A DNA stretch of 63,341 nucleotides from Clostridiales bacterium (lineage in GTDB: Bacteria > Bacillota > Clostridia > Lachnospirales > CAG-274): NCBI GenBank assembly GCA_018371275.1, contig JAHALF010000012.1:1-63341 (forward strand), in the 5' to 3' direction. Shown piece by piece: positions 33,791-42,019 of this stretch (positions are counted from its first letter, which is position 1; the number at the start of each line of letters is the position of its first letter). The notes beneath the pieces were generated by a model. The model ran no database searches, had not been told where the DNA came from, and saw nothing but the letters and a program-made list of their open reading frames with translations. Position numbers and translations under genes: made by a program.

Positions 33791-35884
33791 TTAATGTGGT
33801 ATTTGCTCCATTATAAATGCTTCTACTTGGTCTCCCTCTTTAATATCATTAAACTTATTAAATAAAAGACCACATTCATAACCTGCATTTACTTCTTTAA
33901 CATCATCTTTAAATCTTCTAAGAGCAGCAAGCTCTCCTTCATATACAACTATTCCATCTCTTATTATTCTAACTTGAGAATTTCTAACTATTTTACCATC
34001 TATAACATAAGAACCACCAATAGTACCAACACCAGATGCTTTAAATATTTGTCTAATTTCTGCGTGTCCTGTAACCTTTTCTTCATATACTGGGTCAAGC
34101 ATACCTTTCATAGCAGCTGTTATATCTTCTATTGCATTGTATATTACACGATATAACCTTACATCTACTTTTTGGTCTTCTGCAACAGATTTTGCTGTAT
34201 TTTCTGGGCGAACATTAAAACCTATAATAATTGCATTAGATGCACTAGCAAGCATAACATCTGATTCTGTAATAGCACCAACACCACCATGTATAGTACG
34301 TATTCTTACTTCCTCATTAGATAATTTTTCAAGACTGGAACGCACTGCTTCAACAGAACCTTGTACGTCTGCTTTAATAACAATATTAAGTTCTTTCATA
34401 TTACCAGATTGTATTTGTGTAAATAAATCATCTAAAGATACTTTTTGTGGTGTAGATTTAATCATATCTACTCTATCTTTAGCTATAACTGCCTCTGCAA
34501 CTTGCCTTGCCTGCTTATCACTTTTAGCTACATAAAAACTATCCCCTGCTAATGGCACTTCACTAAGACCTAATATTTCTACTGGTACGGATGGTCCTGC
34601 TGATTTTACTTTTTGTCCCTTATCATTCATCATAGCCCTTATTTTACCATAAGAAGAACCAGCAACAATAGGATCTCCAATTTTTAAAGTACCACTTTGT
34701 ACTAATATAGTAGCAACTGAGCCTCTCCCTTTATCAAGCTTAGCCTCTATAACTGTACCTCTAGCCTTTTTCTTATGATTAGCTTTAAGCTCTTTCATTT
34801 CTGCCACTAATATAATCATCTCTAAAAGATTATCAATACCTTCCTTGCTAACAGCTGATACTGGTACACAAATAGTGTCTCCACCCCAATCTTCTGCAAG
34901 AAGTCCATATTCTGTAAGCTCTTGTTTAACTCTATCTGGATTAGCACTTTCTTTATCTATTTTATTAATAGCAACAATTATTTCTACACCTGCTGCTTTT
35001 GCGTGATTTATAGCTTCTATTGTTTGTGGCATAACTCCATCATCTGCTGCAACAACAAGTATAGCAATATCTGTAATACTAGCACCACGCATACGCATAG
35101 CTGTAAATGCTTCGTGTCCTGGTGTATCTAAAAATGTAATAGGTTTATTATCAATAGATACTGTATATGCACCTATATGTTGAGTTATCCCACCTGCCTC
35201 TTTTTCTGTTACACGGCTTTTTCTAATAGAATCTAAAAGAGATGTTTTACCATGGTCTACGTGTCCCATAACAACTACAACTGGTGGTCTTTCTTCAAGA
35301 TTTTTTTCATCTTCCTCTTCTTCTTTAAAAGTTTCTTCTAATATATCTATTTCTGGAGCTTCTTCTGTTAATATATCAAACTCTTCACATATAGAAGATG
35401 CTGTATCAAAATCTATTTCCTGATTAAGATTGGCCATAATGCCTCTTTTCATAAGACGCATAACTAAGTCTGAACTTGTTGTACCTAATTTTTCTGCAAG
35501 CTCTTTCACTGTTATAGATTTTTCTATCTGTATAATTTTTATATCATCGTCTTCATTTTCTAAATTTTCGCTCTGCATAACCTCTTTTTCTTTTTTATCC
35601 TCCTTTTTGTTTTGTTTAGATTTTTTTTCTTTTTTATTATCTTCCTTTTTAACAGTAGAAACACTAGCTATTTCTACATCTGCTTTTTCTTCTTTTTTAG
35701 GAGAATTTTCTTCTACATAATATTCTAATATAAGATCTGCATCTTTTTCTTCTACACTACTAGAATGACTTTTCACTTCTATCCCAAATTCTAACAGTTT
35801 TTCTATAAGTTCTTTGTTTTCAATATCTTTTTTTATTGTTTCACTTATTTTCTTTCTAAGTTCGTGTACTCTAATTTTTCCCAA
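33791..35884 (-). CDS. infB: Translation initiation factor IF-2
   Basis: GTPase that brings fMet-tRNA to the ribosome; 698 codons. It starts KIRVHELRKKI (IF2_N), then has a Lys/Glu-rich linker (about residues 60-125), a second IF2_N (TVKELAEKLGTTSSDLVMRLMKRG), the G domain with GHVDHGKTSLLD, DTPGHEAFTAMR and NKID, and domains II, III and IV to the end. The likely start is TTG 35884, six bases after GGGGTG; an in-frame GTG at 35893 overlaps the upstream stop. It follows ylxQ. Confidence 0.96.
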   Translation of the reverse strand: MGKIRVHELRKKISETIKKDIENKELIEKLLEFGIEVKSHSSSVEEKDADLILEYYVEENSPKKEEKADVEIASVSTVKKEDNKKEKKSKQNKKEDKKEKEVMQSENLENEDDDIKIIQIEKSITVKELAEKLGTTSSDLVMRLMKRGIMANLNQEIDFDTASSICEEFDILTEEAPEIDILEETFKEEEEDEKNLEERPPVVVVMGHVDHGKTSLLDSIRKSRVTEKEAGGITQHIGAYTVSIDNKPITFLDTPGHEAFTAMRMRGASITDIAILVVAADDGVMPQTIEAINHAKAAGVEIIVAINKIDKESANPDRVKQELTEYGLLAEDWGGDTICVPVSAVSKEGIDNLLEMIILVAEMKELKANHKKKARGTVIEAKLDKGRGSVATILVQSGTLKIGDPIVAGSSYGKIRAMMNDKGQKVKSAGPSVPVEILGLSEVPLAGDSFYVAKSDKQARQVAEAVIAKDRVDMIKSTPQKVSLDDLFTQIQSGNMKELNIVIKADVQGSVEAVRSSLEKLSNEEVRIRTIHGGVGAITESDVMLASASNAIIIGFNVRPENTAKSVAEDQKVDVRLYRVIYNAIEDITAAMKGMLDPVYEEKVTGHAEIRQIFKASGVGTIGGSYVIDGKIVRNSQVRIIRDGIVVYEGELAALRRFKDDVKEVNAGYECGLLFNKFNDIKEGDQVEAFIMEQIPH

Positions 35885-35889
35885 AAAAA

Positions 35890-36207
35890 TCACCCCTGTT
35901 TAATATCATTTTCTATATATTCTCTTATTTTTTTATAAAATCCTTCATCTAGTATAGCAAAAACTGTCCTATTATATTTACCTATACTATTACTAAGTAC
36001 TTCTTTTTCTCCATATATAATATATTCTATTTTATAATAAAAAGATTTATTTTCAAATTTCTTTTTTGTATTTTCACTTGCATTATTAGCTATTATAACA
36101 TATAATGCACTTCCATCTTGTAAAGCTTTTTCTACTGCAAACTCTCCAGACACTATTTTACCAGCCTTTTGGCATATAGAAAGCATAGATAATAATTTTT
36201 TATTCAT
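35890..36207 (-). CDS. L7Ae-family ribosomal protein YlxQ
   Basis: Kink-turn RNA-binding protein of the L7Ae/L30e/S12e fold, 105 residues, carried in Firmicutes between ylxR and infB. The pattern LSICQKAGKIVSGEFAVEKAL followed by ALYVIIANNASENTKKKF is diagnostic. The start overlaps the ylxR end by eight bases, which suggests coupled translation. Its exact RNA target is not established. Confidence 0.9.
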   Translation of the reverse strand: MNKKLLSMLSICQKAGKIVSGEFAVEKALQDGSALYVIIANNASENTKKKFENKSFYYKIEYIIYGEKEVLSNSIGKYNRTVFAILDEGFYKKIREYIENDIKQG

Positions 36208-36469
36208 CTAAAACCAACTCATTTCTAAGTTTTTCATATATATCTTTTGGTATAGCTGATTTAAAAGAACGTTCTAGTCCTTTAGACTTAAATGCTTTTT
36301 CAAAACATTCTATATTTTTACATATATAAGCACCACGTCCAGACATTTTACCTGTTAAATCCATATAATACTGGTTTTCGTCTGTTCTAACAACTCTAAT
36401 AAGTTGCCTTTTCTCTTTCATTTGCTGGCAACCAGTACATTTTCTAAGAGGAACTTTCTTTTTAATCAT
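36200..36469 (-). CDS. rnpM: YlxR-family RNA-binding protein (RNase P modulator RnpM)
   Basis: An 89-residue protein of the YlxR/DUF448 family, shown in Bacillus to bind the RNase P RNA. The family block PLRKCTGCQQMKEKRQLIRVVR with CxxC, then GRGAYICKNIECFEKAFK, is intact. It sits between nusA and ylxQ, the conserved order, and is separated from nusA by ten bases. Confidence 0.92.
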   Translation of the reverse strand: MIKKKVPLRKCTGCQQMKEKRQLIRVVRTDENQYYMDLTGKMSGRGAYICKNIECFEKAFKSKGLERSFKSAIPKDIYEKLRNELVLDE

Positions 36470-36479
36470 ATATAGCCTC

Positions 36480-37691
36480 CTATTCTTCTACATCTTCTAT
36501 AAAATCTATATCTGATATATCTTCATAGTTGTCTTCTATAAAGCCTATATCTAATATATCTTCATAGTTATCTTCTACATCTTCTATTTTTTCTGTTTTT
36601 TGTTCAATTTCTTTAATGTAAATATCTTGTCTATCAAAGTCTACAAAATTTGTCAATTTGGCTTGTTCTTCACTTTTAATATCTATTTTCCAACCAGTTA
36701 ATTTAGCAGCTAATCTTACATTTTGTCCCTCTTTACCTATTCCAAGAGAAAGTTGATTATCTGGAACAACTACTTTTGCTGTTCTTTCTTCTTCATTTAA
36801 TTCTATTGCTAAAACATTACAAGGCTTTAATGACTCTGCTATATAAAATTTAGGGTTTTCACTCCAATTAATTATATCTATTTTTTCTCCTCTAATTTCT
36901 TTTATTATAGCATTTACTCTATTACTATTATTACCTATACAAGAACCTATAGCATCTACATTAGGATTTTTAGAATAAACTGCTATTTTTGTCCTAGAAC
37001 CTGCCTCTCTTACTATACCTTTTATTTCTATTGTACCATCATATATTTCTGGTACTTCAAGTTCAAAAAGTCTTTTAACAAGATCTGGGTGTGACCTAGA
37101 GCCTGTAAGCCTAGCACCTTTTGTAATCTTTGTAACACTTATTATATAAACTTTTAATCTATCGTGAACATTATAATTTTCTGTTGCCACTTGCTCTTTT
37201 TGAGGTATAACAACATCTATAGGTCCAAGAGATACTACCACATTTTTATTTTCTATTCTCCTTATAACACCTGTATCTATATCATTTTGTTTAACAACAT
37301 ATTGTTTATAAACTTTTTCTCTTTCTGCCTCTCTAAACTTTTGCACTACGACCTGTTTTGCAGCCTGAGCTGATATACGACCAAAATTTTGTGGAGTAAC
37401 TAATATATCTACCATATCCCCATACTCATAATTAGGATTTATAGCTTTAGCATCTTCAAGAGATATTTCTAAAAATGCATCATATACATCTTCTGTTACC
37501 TCCTTTTGAGCATAAACTTTTACATCACCTGTTTCCCTATTTATATCCACTTTAATATTTTGTGATGTACCAAAATTCTTTTTACAAGCCGATATTAAAG
37601 AATTTTCTATCGCCTGAAATATTTCTTCTCTATCTATCCCTTTTTGTTTTTCTATTAGCTGTAAAGCTTTCATAAGTTCACGGCTATTCAT
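36480..37691 (-). CDS. nusA: Transcription termination/antitermination factor NusA
   Basis: RNA polymerase-associated elongation factor affecting pausing and termination; 403 residues. The N-terminal domain (about 1-130), an S1 domain (VIRRIENKNVVVSLGPIDVVIP), and two KH domains (REAGSRTKIAVYSKNPNVDAIGSC; KVVVPDNQLSLGIGKEGQNVRLAAKLTGW) are present. The C-terminal tail is acidic and carries a 13-residue tandem repeat instead of a longer extension. It lies behind rimP and ahead of ylxR in the standard order. Confidence 0.96.
   Translation of the reverse strand: MNSRELMKALQLIEKQKGIDREEIFQAIENSLISACKKNFGTSQNIKVDINRETGDVKVYAQKEVTEDVYDAFLEISLEDAKAINPNYEYGDMVDILVTPQNFGRISAQAAKQVVVQKFREAEREKVYKQYVVKQNDIDTGVIRRIENKNVVVSLGPIDVVIPQKEQVATENYNVHDRLKVYIISVTKITKGARLTGSRSHPDLVKRLFELEVPEIYDGTIEIKGIVREAGSRTKIAVYSKNPNVDAIGSCIGNNSNRVNAIIKEIRGEKIDIINWSENPKFYIAESLKPCNVLAIELNEEERTAKVVVPDNQLSLGIGKEGQNVRLAAKLTGWKIDIKSEEQAKLTNFVDFDRQDIYIKEIEQKTEKIEDVEDNYEDILDIGFIEDNYEDISDIDFIEDVEE
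36493..36570. repeat. Two tandem 39-base repeats in the nusA 3' end
   Basis: Two consecutive 39-base units (36493-36531 and 36532-36570), differing at a few positions, encode the 13-residue units EDNYEDI-L/S-DI-G/D-F of the acidic NusA tail. The unit keeps the reading frame, so copy number could vary. Confidence 0.8.
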
Positions 37692-37742
37692 TATATTATC
37701 CTCCTTAAAAACTATATTTATACAATTAATACATAATAAAAT

Positions 37743-38204
37743 TTAAAAAATAACTGCTAAACGGCATATTGCAACATCCTTTTTATCAAAACTAATTTCT
37801 TTATTATCTTGATTTATAACTATTTTATCCTCTATAAGCCCTATAAGCTCCCCTTGAAATTCCTTAACCTTATCTATTGGTTTATAAAGCTTAATATCTA
37901 CTACACGACCTTTATATTTTATATATTCACTATCTTTTTTTAAAACCCTATCTATACCAGGAGAACTAACTTCTAATATATAGGCTTTATCAATAAAATC
38001 ATCTTCTTCTAACTTTTGCTCTAAATATCTGCTAACCATTTCACAATCATTTATAGAAAAGCCACCCTCTTTATCAATATAAAGCCTTAAATAATAATTA
38101 GCACCTTCTTTTACAAACTCTGTTTCTACAAGCTCATAGCTATTTTTCTCAATAATTGGCATAACATACTCTTCTACTTTTTTTATAATATCTTTTGTTT
38201 GCAT
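37743..38204 (-). CDS. rimP: Ribosome maturation factor RimP
   Basis: Assists 30S subunit assembly; 153 residues. The N-terminal alpha/beta domain shows VETEFVKEGANYYLRLYIDKEGG and the MVSRYLEQKLEEDDFI helix; YILEVSSPGIDRVLK is the family hallmark, and the C-terminal Sm-like domain follows. It is first in the rimP-nusA-ylxR-ylxQ-infB cluster and is separated from the upstream hsmA-like gene by a GC-rich hairpin. Confidence 0.95.
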   Translation of the reverse strand: MQTKDIIKKVEEYVMPIIEKNSYELVETEFVKEGANYYLRLYIDKEGGFSINDCEMVSRYLEQKLEEDDFIDKAYILEVSSPGIDRVLKKDSEYIKYKGRVVDIKLYKPIDKVKEFQGELIGLIEDKIVINQDNKEISFDKKDVAICRLAVIF

Positions 38205-38271
38205 AAAAAAGACTCCTTTCTTATATTAAATTTTATTATTTTACGAGCAAAACTTAATTATCATACAAAAT

Positions 38272-38294
38272 GAGAGTGGGCAAAACCCACTCTC
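38272..38294 (-). terminator. GC-rich hairpin between the hsmA-like gene and rimP
   Basis: GAGAGTGGG and CCCACTCTC form a perfect 9-bp stem with a 5-base loop, the most GC-rich hairpin in the window. Only a weak T tract (ATTTTGT) follows on the minus strand, so it is either the hsmA terminator or a leader structure of the rimP-nusA operon. Confidence 0.6.
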
Positions 38295-38361
38295 TACGTA
38301 CAAATATTAATAAGTTAACTATATTATAACATTAATTAGTATTTATTGCAATACCTTTTTA

Positions 38362-38736
38362 TTATTTCATACCAATAAGAATACCTAATATATAAGGCAC
38401 TAGCCATATAATCCACACAAATATACTAAATTTATGAAAAATTCTTTTTGCTTTATTATCTTTTTTAATTATAATAATAGTCGCCCAAATAGCATGGAGA
38501 CCCATTAGAAGTAAAGCTAATAAACCTGTTATACTGTGAATATTAAAACTAAAGCCACCACCTGCAATATTACTCATAATGTTAGTCCCCACTGTATCAC
38601 ATACAAATCCAAGCCAAAATAAAACTGTATGAAATAATGTTAATTCCCCTTTTTTCTTTTCTCCGAAAACACCTATTGTATAAAAAACAAGAGCTAATGT
38701 AATAAAAATAATAGCAATAATAAGTAAATTAGACAT
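38362..38736 (-). CDS. HsmA-family small membrane protein
   Basis: A 124-residue protein with four predicted membrane helices (about 4-21, 36-55, 67-90, 103-121) that fits the HsmA/TIGR03987 family, known from heme-stress membrane systems in Gram-positive bacteria. The FHTVLFWLGFVCDTVGTNIM, GLLALLLMGLHAIWA and HKFSIFVWIIWLVPYILG blocks are characteristic, including conserved His and Trp residues. AGGAGG precedes ATG. The usual partner HsmB/HrtR is not adjacent. The function here is inferred only from the family. Confidence 0.75.
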   Translation of the reverse strand: MSNLLIIAIIFITLALVFYTIGVFGEKKKGELTLFHTVLFWLGFVCDTVGTNIMSNIAGGGFSFNIHSITGLLALLLMGLHAIWATIIIIKKDNKAKRIFHKFSIFVWIIWLVPYILGILIGMK

Positions 38737-38833
38737 TATAATATCCTCCTTAATTTTATATCAAAAATATGAACATTGTTCATATACTGATTTATTCTAC
38801 TATTTTTTATAAGTGTTGTCAATATTTATAAAA

Positions 38834-38877
38834 ACAAAAAGTACCTTAAATACTAAAATATTTAAGGTACTTTTTGT
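38834..38877. terminator. 19-bp hairpin terminator downstream of the pyrC-like gene
   Basis: A perfect 19-bp stem (38834-38852 with 38859-38877) with a 6-base loop directly abuts the pyrC-like stop codon. It ends the leftward transcript from pyrB/pyrC before the hsmA-like gene. Confidence 0.88.
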
Positions 38878-40158
38878 TTAATTAATGCTATACAATACGT
38901 TGCCACCAACAATAGTAGTTATAACCTCTCCAAAAACTTTCATATTTTCATAAGGAGAATATTTTGCTCTTGATAAAAATTCACAAGATTTTATAATTTT
39001 TTCTTTTTCTTTATCTACAATAATAATATCAGCATCATATCCTTCTTTTATCTCTCCCTTATTTTTAAGACCTAAAACATTAGCTGGATTTTTACTCATT
39101 AAAATAGTTATATCTTCTATGGAGAAATCACTTTCTTTTAAAAGCTTTGTATTAGCTATATTAAATGCAACGTCTAAACTAGATATACCAAATTCAGCTC
39201 TTTCAAATTCTGTTACCTTTTTTTCATATAAAGATGGTGAATGACCAGATGCTATAATATCTATTGTACCATCTTTAAGCCCCTCTTTTATAGCTTGTAT
39301 ATCTTGTTCTTCTCTAAGAGGTGGCATAACTTTAACAAAAGTATTATAATTGTCAAGTTCTCTATCTGTAAGAGTAAAATAATGCGGTGCTGTACTACAA
39401 GTTATGCTTACTCCTTCTTTTTTTGCTTGTCTAATAAGCTCTACTGCCCCTTTTGTTGTTACATATGATATATGAACTTTTGCACCTGTATATTTTGCTA
39501 AAATAATATTTTTAGATGTTTCTATTTCTTCTGCTTCTCTAGGTATTCCTACAAGCCCTAATTTTGTCGCCATACAACCATAATTTACTGTACCATTTTT
39601 CGAAAGTTTTGGCTCTATTAATGTAGTCATTACTGTTATATCAAACATTCTAGAATATAAAAATATATCTCTTAATAAATTTGTATCTTCTATCGGATTA
39701 TCTCCATCTGATATAGCAACAACGCCTGTCAATATCATTTCTCCTATTTCTGATATTTCTTTACCCTCTCCACCTTTAGTCATATTTCCTATTGGGTATA
39801 AATTTATATTAGTTTCATTTTTACATTTAGAATGTATATACTCTACAACAGTTTTATTATCTACTATTGGCTTAGCTGATGATGATGTTGTAATAGTTGT
39901 GTAACCACCTTTGGCACCTGCTTGAGAAATCCTTATAATATTATCTTTACTTTCGTATCCATTTTCAAATATTTTACAACCAATATCTATAAATCCTGGT
40001 AAAACATAATTATTTTTAGCATCTATTATCTCTACATTTTCTATATTAATATTTTTATCTATTTTTTTAATAATGCTATCTTCTATGTATATGTCTTTTA
40101 TATCCTTTTCTAATAAACCATTAGATACAATTTTTGCATTTTTTATTAATAAATTCAT
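38878..40158 (-). CDS. Dihydroorotase-like protein lacking its metal ligands
   Basis: Full-length (426 residues) homologue of class I dihydroorotase, the third enzyme of pyrimidine synthesis. The fold is preserved: the YVLPGFID start of the barrel, GGYTTIT, GAVELIRQAKKEGVSITCSTAPHYF, MPPLREEQD, DGTIDIIA and the C-terminal GYDADIIIVD. The chemistry is not. The HxH motif after PGFID is G60-C61-K62. The His of the AHCED block is Thr, the His of CHVST is Tyr 232, and the Asp of ATDHAPH is Gly 305. The MPNT loop reads TSSS. It follows the pyrB-like gene by five bases, as pyrC does in Bacillus. Precedent: Pseudomonas-type inactive PyrC' that scaffolds ATCase. Inactivity as a dihydroorotase is a strong inference. 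Confidence 0.9.
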   Translation of the reverse strand: MNLLIKNAKIVSNGLLEKDIKDIYIEDSIIKKIDKNINIENVEIIDAKNNYVLPGFIDIGCKIFENGYESKDNIIRISQAGAKGGYTTITTSSSAKPIVDNKTVVEYIHSKCKNETNINLYPIGNMTKGGEGKEISEIGEMILTGVVAISDGDNPIEDTNLLRDIFLYSRMFDITVMTTLIEPKLSKNGTVNYGCMATKLGLVGIPREAEEIETSKNIILAKYTGAKVHISYVTTKGAVELIRQAKKEGVSITCSTAPHYFTLTDRELDNYNTFVKVMPPLREEQDIQAIKEGLKDGTIDIIASGHSPSLYEKKVTEFERAEFGISSLDVAFNIANTKLLKESDFSIEDITILMSKNPANVLGLKNKGEIKEGYDADIIIVDKEKEKIIKSCEFLSRAKYSPYENMKVFGEVITTIVGGNVLYSIN

Positions 40159-40163
40159 CTAAA

Positions 40164-41087
40164 TTATACCCCCATTCCTAAAGATAATAAGTATAATAAA
40201 GCCATACGCACTGCAACACCATTAGTTATCTGGTCATCCATTAAAACACGTGTACTATCCAATATAGATGTAGATATTTCTATACTTTTATGTGGCATAC
40301 CTGGGTGCATAACAATAGCATCTTTGCTAGCATAAGATAATAAAGTTTCATCTAATTTAAAAAAGTTTTTATACTCATTAAAAGATGCAAGCTTACTACC
40401 ATAAGACTTTTCATCTTGTAACCTAAGAGTCATTATAACGTCTGCATCTTTTACAGCCTCTTTAGGATTATAAAAAACTTTAACTCCAAACTTTTCAAGC
40501 TGTGGAGGTATCATAGTAGGTGGTCCTGAAACACATACATCTGCTCCTAATTTTAAAAGCCCCCATATATTACTTCTTGTAACCCTAGAGCTTTCTACAT
40601 CACCTATAATAGCTACTTTAAGCCCTTTAAATCCGCCCTTAGCATTTTTTATAGTCATAAGGTCTAAAAGAGCTTGGCTAGGATTTTCATTTATACCATC
40701 ACCTGCATTTATAACACTAGCATTTACATTTTCTGCTATAAACTTAGCACTTCCACTCATAGAATGTCTGCATATGATAAAATCTGCACCCATCTGATCT
40801 ATTGTTCTACCCATCTCGTGTAAATTTTCATATCTATTATTAGTTTCTGATACTACTATATCAACTATATTTGCGCTTAAATATTGTGCTGCTAACTCAT
40901 AAGATAATTTAGCTCTAACACTTCTTTCATAAAACAAAACTATTACAGATTTTCCCTCTAAATAAGGAGATTTTTTATTTTTTTTACCTATAACATGTTT
41001 CATAGTTTCTGCTGTTTCTAATATATGTAATATTTCCTCAGCACTTATATCCATAAGGCTTATAAAATCTTTTCTTTTAAAAATCAT
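40164..41087 (-). CDS. Aspartate carbamoyltransferase-like protein with an altered active site
   Basis: Full-length (307 residues) homologue of the ATCase catalytic subunit (PyrB). Overall similarity is clear: GADFIICRH, NAGDG, SQALLDLMTI, GDVESSRVTRSN and LRLQDE. However, the carbamoyl-phosphate loop STRTR is SVRAK (56-60), HPTQ is NPSQ (135-138), the KGE loop is RYE (85-87) and the HPxPxNRG end is HPGMPHKS. Retained are Ser 56, Arg 58, Arg 107, Arg 168, Arg 222 and Gln 224. No regulatory subunit gene is present. AAAGGAG precedes ATG. It sits at the Firmicute pyr position after rluD. It may be inactive, a scaffold for the pyrC-like partner, or use a different substrate. Confidence 0.9.
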   Translation of the reverse strand: MIFKRKDFISLMDISAEEILHILETAETMKHVIGKKNKKSPYLEGKSVIVLFYERSVRAKLSYELAAQYLSANIVDIVVSETNNRYENLHEMGRTIDQMGADFIICRHSMSGSAKFIAENVNASVINAGDGINENPSQALLDLMTIKNAKGGFKGLKVAIIGDVESSRVTRSNIWGLLKLGADVCVSGPPTMIPPQLEKFGVKVFYNPKEAVKDADVIMTLRLQDEKSYGSKLASFNEYKNFFKLDETLLSYASKDAIVMHPGMPHKSIEISTSILDSTRVLMDDQITNGVAVRMALLYLLSLGMGV

Positions 41088-41109
41088 AGATTTTTTCTCC
41101 TTTACATTA

Positions 41110-42018
41110 TTAAAGTTTTTTTAAAATATCTTTAAAATATTGTGGCAATTCTGTTTCAAACTCCATATATTTATTAGTCGTAGGATGAACAAACCCTAAA
41201 ACTTTTGCATGTAATACCTGTCCAAATAACTTAAATGGTTGCTTTTCTTTACCATAAACTATATCCCCTAAAAGAGGGTTTCCTATATAAGACATATGAA
41301 CTCTTATTTGATGTGTTCTACCTGTTTCTAATTTTAACTTAATAAAAGTATATTTATTAAATCTTTGTAAAACTTCATAATGAGTTACCGCTCTTTTAGA
41401 ATTTTTGTCTGTAACAACCATTTTTTTTCTATCAATTGGGTGTCTACCTATTGGGGCATCTATAACGCCTTTATCATTTTTTAAATTATTATATACAATA
41501 GCATAATACACTCTTGTCATAGAATGTTGCTCCAGCTGATTTGCTAATTTTTGATGTGCTTTATCATTTTTAGCAACAATAAGTATGCCTGATGTATCCT
41601 TATCTATACGATGTACTATACCTGGACGCATAACCCCATTTATACCAGATAAATTATCTTTACAATGATACATTAAAGCATTTACTAATGTATGACTATA
41701 ATGTCCATTAGCTGGGTGAACAACCATATCTTGTGGCTTATTAACAAGTATAACATCTTCATCTTCATAAACTATATTAAGGGGTATATTTTCTGGTAAA
41801 ATATCTATTTCTTTTGGTTCTTCTATATTAATTATAATTTTATCATTTTCTTTTATTTTATAATTTTTATTAATACTTTTATTATTAACTAATACTTGCT
41901 TTTCTTCTATAAGTTTTTGTATCCTATTTCTTGATACATCTTCTAAATTATTGTTTAAAAAATTATCTATTCTCTTATCTTCATCATATTTTAGCACTAA
42001 AAACTCTAGTTGTTTCAA
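41110..42018 (-). CDS. RluD-family 23S rRNA pseudouridine synthase
   Basis: Pseudouridylates large-subunit rRNA; 302 residues. The S4 RNA-binding domain is at the N terminus (RIDNFLNNNLEDVSRNRIQKLI), and the catalytic motif GIVHRIDKDTSGILIVAKN contains the active Asp. KLETGRTHQIRVHM and NPLLGDIVYG are further family blocks. It is the YlyB-like member beside lspA in Firmicutes. lspA precedes it by one base. Confidence 0.95.
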   Translation of the reverse strand: MKQLEFLVLKYDEDKRIDNFLNNNLEDVSRNRIQKLIEEKQVLVNNKSINKNYKIKENDKIIINIEEPKEIDILPENIPLNIVYEDEDVILVNKPQDMVVHPANGHYSHTLVNALMYHCKDNLSGINGVMRPGIVHRIDKDTSGILIVAKNDKAHQKLANQLEQHSMTRVYYAIVYNNLKNDKGVIDAPIGRHPIDRKKMVVTDKNSKRAVTHYEVLQRFNKYTFIKLKLETGRTHQIRVHMSYIGNPLLGDIVYGKEKQPFKLFGQVLHAKVLGFVHPTTNKYMEFETELPQYFKDILKKL

Positions 42019-42019
42019 A

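Noticed and set aside
35430..35720. Open frame opposite to infB
   Set aside because: It is antisense to the Lys/Glu-rich linker of IF-2, lacks a ribosome binding site and has the composition expected for a shadow frame. Similar antisense frames inside other genes were left out for the same reason.
38878..41087. pyrB and pyrC called as normal pyrimidine enzymes, or as decaying pseudogenes
   Set aside because: Catalytic residues are missing, so a plain enzyme call is unsafe; both frames are intact with normal length and ribosome binding sites, so decay is not supported.
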